From Lytechinus variegatus (taxonomy: Eukaryota; Echinodermata; Echinoidea; Temnopleuroida; Toxopneustidae): a DNA stretch of 64,000 bases. The position numbers were made by a program, and so were the translations under genes. The stretch is taken from the NCBI RefSeq assembly GCF_018143015.1, contig NC_054752.1, positions 1,178,001 to 1,242,000 of the forward strand, written 5' to 3'. The notes below the pieces were generated by a model. That model made no database searches, was not told the origin of the DNA, and was given only the letters and a program-made list of their open reading frames with translations. Shown piece by piece: positions 11,101-20,100 of the stretch (position 1 is the first letter of the stretch; each line of letters begins with the position of its first letter).

Positions 11101-14100
11101 TTTTTGCAACTATAAGATTTTATCTCTTTGATGACGAAATCTATAGAAATAATAGAGAAATTAAACAAATCACTTTTTATCTGCTTTTCCGAATTTTCTT
11201 CATTAATGTGTTCACACTCTTCAGAATTCTCAACACTTTGTTCAAAATTGTTAGTGAGTTCCTGAACTGAGTCAATAAAATATGTCTTGAAGAGCTCAAC
11301 AATTTCTTTCAAGTCAGATATTTCGGCATCGTTTACGTTCAATGTCATATTTTTAGGTTGCTTTTTCTTAGTCAGACGCCTCATAACATCCCACAATGCA
11401 TTTGCGTTACCTGATTTAACATCTAATAAAGAGGTAATATATGATTTTTTAAGCTTATTGAGTTCCCTTGTCACAAGATTTCTATACCTTTTATATTGAT
11501 TCCAAAGATATGATGACGACAGTTTGATTGCTTTTTCATGTAAGTAATCCCTTGTATTCATCAATGCAATTACATCACCTGTCACCCACGGACACGCCTT
11601 GTTTCGTATACGTTTTCTTTTGTATGGTGCACATTTGTTTATAATTTCCATCAGCGGCTTGTACCATATGTCCCATGCACAATTTACATCTTCACATTGA
11701 TATACATCTTCAAAATGAACTTGGGATAATAAAGACTGAAATTCAGAGAATTCAAAGCCTTTGAAATCTCTCCATTCTATAATATTTTCTTTTTGATTAA
11801 TATCTGTATCACCATAGACAGTAAAAATCATATAGTGATCACTGAAAGATGTTTTTATTACTCCATTCATTGAGTGGTTGTCTATATCAGTGGAATATAT
11901 AAGATCAATAATACGTATGAAATGCCAGACACCACCAATAAACGTTTCAAGCTTCATCGAATTCGGAAAGGGTGTGTAGCTGTGTTGATTAAAGGTTGTT
12001 TGTAATCAAGTTACTAATTAACAAACTCAGGGTTATGTCATTCAGCACGTGCTGACCACAAGAACATTACTGATGCAATATTTCTTATAAATATTTATCT
12101 TTTTGTGACTTATTTCCCTTTTATCCTGCTTCTCTGAGCGACATATACATCCCCACACATTAAATCTGACACGGGGATCACTGTATTTTGGTGGGGTGAA
12201 GACAAGATGATCGAAAGGTGACGACTTCGCCCTCCCCCCTTTCAATCGGATAATGAATGGTCTGTCATCCATTGGTTTATTCCTGTATCGCCTTTAAATT
12301 AGCCCATTGTGTATGAAGGGCTTATATATACAGCATATCAATAACTCAGGAAGATTCTCCCATTCTTGGTATTTTCAATACAAAATTATGGGTTCAGGAA
12401 TTGTATATTTTTATTTCAATATTAAATACAAAAGGCAAATGAATTTCAAATTATTTCTGTTTTCACATTATATATTTTTTACAGAGCTGAAGTAGAAATT
12501 GCATATGCTAAGCTTCTCAACAAACTCACTGTCAAAGCCAATAAAATCACGAAATTAAAATCTGGGTAAGTTAAAACTTGTAACTAGTGATTCATAATTC
12601 TAAACAAATGGTATTTCCCAAACCACCGTTTATTTCATTAGTAAGTATGTCTAGATGATTTGTTATTATTTTTTATGACGACGATGTTTCGATATCTGCT
12701 GTTTGTGATGGTGAAGAGGATGGCGATTCAGATAGAGCATATAGGCAATAATGATGAGAATGTTGGTGACGATGATGACGAGATGACGGCGGTGACGATG
12801 ATGATAATGGTTAATATATTATGATAATGATGATGATGTTGATGTTGTTGATGATGATGATGATGATGATGATATTGGACCCTTAATGAAAGTAATGGAC
12901 GATTGAATAAGAATTTTATGAAGTATAATAATAAATTATACGTATTATATATCTATATATTTTTTCCCTGGCGTGATAAGGGTAGGCTAGAATATTTGAG
13001 AGAGCTAAGTTTTTGATACCACCAAAGTACTATTTTAAAAATTTGCGAGCAAGCTAAAAAAAAAGAATACAATCAATAAAAGAATTGTAAATGAATTTCG
13101 CGAGTAAGCCTAAATAAGTCTGATGGGCCAGCAGACAGCAGATTTTAAAAGATATTAGACAGAATACAAATTGAAAACACATTAAAAAAATCAATCATGA
13201 ATACTTCCTTTTGTGGTTTATTTTAGTTTGGCCAGAGCACCCTATCAATAGGCCATGTAGTGTAGCTTTTCTCGGTAGGGGAAAGTAGTGAATTCGTTAT
13301 ATATAATTAACAAGTTATTTTCGGTTTGACTGTACATGGGTAATTTAGAAATCTTGTTAATTATTCTTGCTACTATTAGGACACTTTGTGCAGCATGGAG
13401 TATTCTTTGTGGACAATTCGACGCAGAAGCTACTATTCACAAGTAAGTAAAGGAATTAAGGAAAGGAGTGTATAGGAATGAAAATGGATAACACTTCCAA
13501 ATTCATCGATATTTACAACATTAACAAGATTTCATATTCAACCATGACAAAATAAACTTTTTGTCGGTAATGTTATGGCGATGTACGTTGTAATCCAAGC
13601 TACATGGGGGGGGGGTATAAACGGTGCAGAGGATCGAGACTCGAGCCCCGGGGAGCGTTAAATTTCATCAACATTTTCATCCAATAAGTTTGTCAGGTCT
13701 GACAACTTTCCGTGATTATGATTGGCTGGGAGGCACTGTTACCATAGTAACTGTCGGATAAACCTTTTTTTTTTTAAAATGGAAACAGACGTCTGCCAAA
13801 CATTGTGTAAATCATGTGATTGGTGGAAATTATTATGCTCATCAATGATATCAGCTGGACCTACATCCGGGGTATGTAACGCTTAGAAACAATATATTAA
13901 ACGCTATTTAAATGCTACATGCAATCTCTCAATGCACTTGAACTTAATCCCTTTATTCTATTTTGCTAGTAGTAATAAACTGTTTCAATATTATACAGAA
14001 CTGCAGCAGAAACGATTATGAAAGACATTCAGAAACCGTTAAAGAAAATGTCGGAACAGCAAGCGAAGAGCTATAAACTGGTATGTCGTCTTTTGTCCCT

Positions 14101-17100
14101 CTTTAACGTAATAATTTTTCCTTCAATGTTTATAGCTAGCATGGTTAACTCATACAGAACAATGTACTATTTTGTCATTATTTGATCACTTTAATTCTTA
14201 AAAAGTTTACCCCATGAAATGTTTTTCACGACTTATGCTGCTAAAAAGGGGGAAAATGTGAACATGCAAGTTAGTTGGGTAAAAAGATACCAAGTGTTTT
14301 GTATATTTTACGCAATGTTGCGTTGAAATTTACTCTAGGCTTAAAAATGCCCAGCAAACATGCATATTCCTTTTTTACCCAATATTGGGTAAAATTGTAC
14401 ACAGTGTTTTTAGAATGTATAATGAATGCCCGATGTTTCAAATTTCAGTTTCAGGTCAATCGTCGATTTAGGATTAGTTCCAATGTAGAGACATGTATAT
14501 TTTTTATGACGTTTTTTCGATTATCACCTTTTTCTAAAAACAAAAAAAAAGGGGAGACAGTTGTTGATATATCATTTTTTTTTAAACCGATCATAGTATT
14601 GTAAGGGGAATGCATGAGCGGTGATAACGTTTTTAAAAAAATTATATTCAATTTTTTTTTTTTCGATTGGGACACCCGACCACTATTGATGATAAAAATA
14701 ATAGGATAAAATCACTACAATTACCTATTTGTAAAAATAAAAGAAATACATTACATGTATTGGCTCTATATGCGGCAATGAAATATTTTGAAAATATTCG
14801 ATATCATGATTTTCTCTTTATTTTCTAGTTTGAAGCTCCTGTTGATAAAGCAGTGAAGTCTATGAATGATTCGCGAGCTGAACTCATGAAGGTAACACAT
14901 TACATTAAAATAATCATTAACCATTACCTCAGTCACACTGGCCAAACTTACCCCACACCAATCGATTGTCTGCCAGTATAATGTAGTAGCTTTGATCAGT
15001 TTGGAGCCGTTTACATGGGTGTGACTGAACCATATACTCTAATAAACCCAAGATGTCTTCATTAACGAAAAAAGTGTTAAAAATCACAATTACCCCCATT
15101 TTAAGATGATAATAACATATTAATATATAGGCTATATATGAAGCTCCAGAGTTAGCTCCAGCTGCCGATTGAATCATTTAAGTAATCCATCATGACGGGA
15201 TCCATTCCCACTAACCTGGGTCGAGTGCACAACAATGCGGGTCAATTCAACGCATATTACGCCGAGGATGAGATTCGAATTAATCCGCGACCCTTAAAGA
15301 TTTATAATGTTGTTATTTCGTCATCGGCTGTTCTTGCCTTTAAATTTGTTTATTTCTTTTATTTTATGATCCTCTTTAACAACAGGCGTTGAATAATTTG
15401 TGTTATTTTCCTATTCTTTCATAAAACAAATAATGTTGTTGTTACGAATTGATGACCCAATATCTTTCCGACACGCTTATTCTTCGTTGAAATATATAAT
15501 GTTATCGACGCTCTTTTTTTAATGTAAAAGAAAATGTAAATTCCAAGGAGAACACATGAATGAAATTAAACGAGTTTCTCAATTCTTTCTTTCAACAAGT
15601 ACAATATCGTTACAATAGTTGCTCAATATTACTTTCTTAAAATTATTTATTACAGAAACGGAAATCTGTATACAGTAAATCAAAAGACTCTCAGGTTGTA
15701 GTGAACCAGGCGAGCAACCCAAACAACTCAAAAGGGAAACCTCTTTCAGATAAAGAAATATCAAAGGTAAGCCTCATCTTAATATTCTAACCTAACATGT
15801 GAAAATTTGAAGACGACCACTTGTCTGGGTATACATGATACATTTTAATAGGAGACGAGCTCATATAAGTGACACAGTTCTTGTGAGCATTGTCCATGTT
15901 GCTAGACTCGTTATCATAGCGATAAAATACCATTTTTTATCAACCGTATTTTGTTGCTGTGATTATCATTGTCTCGCCTGCATAGCAGAGCAAAACTGTA
16001 CGCGCCGCTTTTTCGACGGCGGCGTCGTCCACATTTAATCTTAACCAAAGGTTAACATGGTTAAGTTTGGAAATGTCATCACAACTTAAAAACTATATGG
16101 GCATAGTTTATGAAATTTAGACATGATAGTTATCAATTATTACTGAACATTCTGCAAGAGTTTGATGTCACAAAGGTCGTTTAGGGTCAACGAACTTAGA
16201 CCATGTTGGGGGAATCAACATCAAAATCTTAACAACAAAATCTTAACCGAAGGTTAAGTTTTTAAATGTCATAACGTAAATAAAGCCAGTCCAGGGGTCC
16301 GTTTCATAAAGGACGTACAAATGTTGCAACTTTGCCATTATGGCAACTACCATGGTAACAGGGCTCAGCAACCATTCAGAATCAAGGTTTCCGTGGTAGC
16401 TGCCATAATGGCATGCAAAGTTACAACATTTGCAAGTCCTCTATGAAACGGGCCCGGGGGTACAACCCTATACAGTGGTTAACATAAGCTGTAATACTTT
16501 TTATTTGCGATCCAATTCTAACTATTATCGATCATCACCATTACAGCTCGAACGGTGATTTATCTCCTTTTTCTAAATTATCATTTTGTTTATGCTTTTT
16601 CTAATTTGAAGATCTATGACAACTGTTCTTTATTTTCAATCTGATACCGGTAGGTCATAATCCTTTTTTATTCTTCTTTAGCTTATTATACTTTATTTTG
16701 GAGATATCTAGTGTTACAATTTGATGTCACATTGCATATATTCATGGATGTTTACAGGACATCGTTGAAGTATAGCTTTTCCATTAGACTGTTTCTTTTT
16801 TATTTGTCCTGTATAAATATGTTGAATAAATAAATAAATCGACACAAGTCATAGATGCGTAGGCATGCACGAGTATAAATCCTCAATCGCTAAATTCAGA
16901 GCATTTTATATTGTCTTATTAGAGGGATAAGGAATTTGCTCCTAACTGAACCCAATATTCTGTTCTATCTTATACATGACTTTGCGTCAGCATAATATCA
17001 TGTATTATATTATGTCTTTCATTGGCAGCTGAAGGGTAAGAGTCAAAAATCAGAAGAAGGCGTGGCTAAATCTGAGCAGGAGTATGTCAAGCAGTTAATG

Positions 17101-20100
17101 TTAGCTGAGAAGACTAGGCAGGATCATGAGATTGCTCTAGTCGAAGCTGCTTCTACTGTTCAAAAACTTGAGATAGAACGAATCAATCAACAAAAATCAC
17201 TACTCAATCTTTACACCCAGACCATCGTAAATATGACGCCTAAAATTAAAACGGTGAGCGACACAAGACCTCCATATGAAAAGAAATATTGCAATAGTAT
17301 TTTAATTATTAGGTAGAATAATAGCATGTAATGTAATGTCATGTAATTCTCTCCCTAAGCTTTTGTACCATAATAATATCATAAACATGTTTGAAAGCCA
17401 CTACCTCTCCTTACCACTAGCTATTTTATTTTGGAGTAAAGGGCAAGTTGGTTTCAAATCGTAGCCAAATGTACGATATTGGTACAGCGTTATTACGACT
17501 ATGCTTTCAATTCACGTTTCTTCTAGTAAGGATGGTAACATAATATTTGTAAGATGTTCCAACTCTTAATTATTCGCATAAAATTTTCGTTCCAGACCTA
17601 ATGATATCTCTTTTTTAATGAATGCAGTGCCTCTTTTTCATTTTGGTACATATAGTTGGTTTTTTTCGGGTGATGTTTCCTTTTTTCTATTATCTATATA
17701 CATTCAATCTCATATAGGCCTATGGAAGATAGAATTGTCATGATTAATTTTCCATTGATCTTTTACAGTTCGCGTCCGACACGTATCTTGCAATAAACGT
17801 ATATTGATGTAGTTACGTGGACTTTTGGATCGATCTATATGAATTAATCCGAACTTTACTTGTAGACCTAACTTATTAACATAGTCATTTAGATATTGAT
17901 TGACATACCTATCATTATTTTGTAACCATGGTAACAGTGTTGTGATCAAATAAACAGCGCACTCTCTGCTGTTCAACCAGAAGATGACGTAATCGCTATC
18001 GCCAAGGCTAAAGGGAAGCCCCCTCAACCAACATACCAACTCCTCATGGATGCCTACGTAAGTTATTATCATTGATGTGAATAATTGGCAAAATATTATT
18101 TTTTGAATGAGTAGATGTCAGTGCAAAAGTTCGTCAATCCGAAGCTTTGTTTTTCTGGCATCGGGCCTACAATTTGGATTCCTATTCTGAGCTTGTAAGC
18201 TAAACAGTTTTTCGCTAGTAAAAAAATACTATACTTAACTATGCGAGCATTACCTCATTTTATTGAGTATTAATCTTTCGGAATGACAGACCTCCTTTTA
18301 AGATTGAGAAACCATTCAATTAACGAATACTATGACTAACGAACCTTTGAAATATGGAAACTCTGGAGTCTTCGGGATGTTAAATAAGAAAGTTACGACA
18401 TTATAAAGTTTCGCTTACTTCTCAAAAAAGAGTTATGTACAATTCATTGACATGCAAATGAAGGAGTTGATTGATGTCCCTCACTATTTTTATTGATTTG
18501 ACAATTGGGACCAACTTGACTGAACCATAAAATGTTAAAAGAATCTAATAATTTCACGTATTTATGGAGGAAAACAAAACCCCTTCAAATCAAATCAACT
18601 TTCTGTTGGTTGGAATTGTCCTTTCAATAATGAGCTAACTTTCAGGAATTCGTCAACTGTCATCTTGGGATGATTGTTTTAAAAATATTTAAGTGCGAAA
18701 GTCACACTTAAATTTGTGAAGCACCACCAGATTTTGATTTCCCTATTCTTTAATTTTTCTTTTGTCCTTTTACATAGGTTGTCATGATATTCTGGAATAA
18801 AAAATGTAAGAGATGCCATTAAAAAATAGAATAAAGATAAACAAATAACCTAATTCAGATACAGGTTGGATGTGCCGATTTTCTTTTGTCACTTAAGTGA
18901 AAGAGTATGATACTGTAACTTATTTGAAAATAGAGGATCTTCCACAGGGGGCGTTGGATTCATGGTGGTAATATTGAATTAATTTGTACTCAAAATGTCT
19001 CCCCTCTCTTTGCTGTTTTTCTCTTTCACAACCTTTTCTTTATCTTTCTCTTTGTAAAACTGCCTATTTCTCCTCACTCACATTAATCTCTCATTATTTA
19101 TTTCCGTCATGTAATCATTATTATTTCATTTTTATTTTTTTTTCCAGCAAGAAGAGATTGGTAATGGTATGTCACTGAATCAACGCAAGACGTACGTAGC
19201 AAGGCAGATTAAACTCATTGATAATGAGATCGCCAAGGAGGAAAAGAAAAGGGATGGTAAGTAGCTCTTATTTGTAGCCCTATTTTAAAGTCCAGTTTAA
19301 CAATGGCCAAACTCTGATGATGGGAATCCAACAATATTGATTTTGTTGTCATTTCTCATTCTTTAGTGATGAATTCAACAGTCTCATTCATCGTGTTTAT
19401 CATACTCAGACCTCACAGTGATTTGGTCGTCATGAGTTCACGAATTAAACCTCTACTGTTACAGATCAGTGTAGTTGCTATTTAAGCCACAGCTTTTTTT
19501 TAGACCAGAGTTTACATTATACCCGAGATCAGACAATGGTCAGTTGGGAACTAGCATATGTCCTCACTGGTTATTCAAGTTAGACATTAGTGTGTCCGAG
19601 TGCAATATGACAAGAAATTAGTCAAATATGACAAAATTAAGTATATACGTGTCTGTTTGAGGCCCCCTAAGGGATTGAATAAGTGTAGAATAGGAGTGGC
19701 ATTGATGTTTTGTTTTTGTTTCAGACATCTCACGGAACCAGAAGAACAGTAGTGTCAAATCAACCAAAGGTGTCCAGACTGGTAACATACACATACAAAT
19801 CATGCATGTGAGTATAACGTCATATTTTAACCAGGGTAGTATATCGAAAGCTGTTCTGTCTTCGTACCCTGTTTAACAAAATGTCATTATTATCCCGGCT
19901 TTATTTGAGTTGCTATAGGTGCTCAAGCATTCAATGAATTCCTTACCATGCTTCCTACCGGGTACCAATTTGCTTCACCTGAGTGGAGAGTGGCAAGTGT
20001 AGATAAACGCATTGCCAAAAGGGCCCGATGGGGGGTCCGAACCCCGGACCTTATGGTTCATAGTCCGGAGACTCGTCCACATCACCTCTACAGCTAATTA

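Noticed and set aside
14275..14675. Overlapping ORFs of 109 and 74 codons on opposite strands
   Set aside because: They lie in intron 5 in a MITE-like sequence with mirrored TTACCCAA/TTGGGTAA motifs and show no family resemblance.
17956..18057. Use of the downstream AAACAG as the exon 9 acceptor
   Set aside because: Joined in phase 0 to exon 8 it reads into a TGA within ten codons, whereas the upstream acceptor restores a sequence resembling NOSTRIN.
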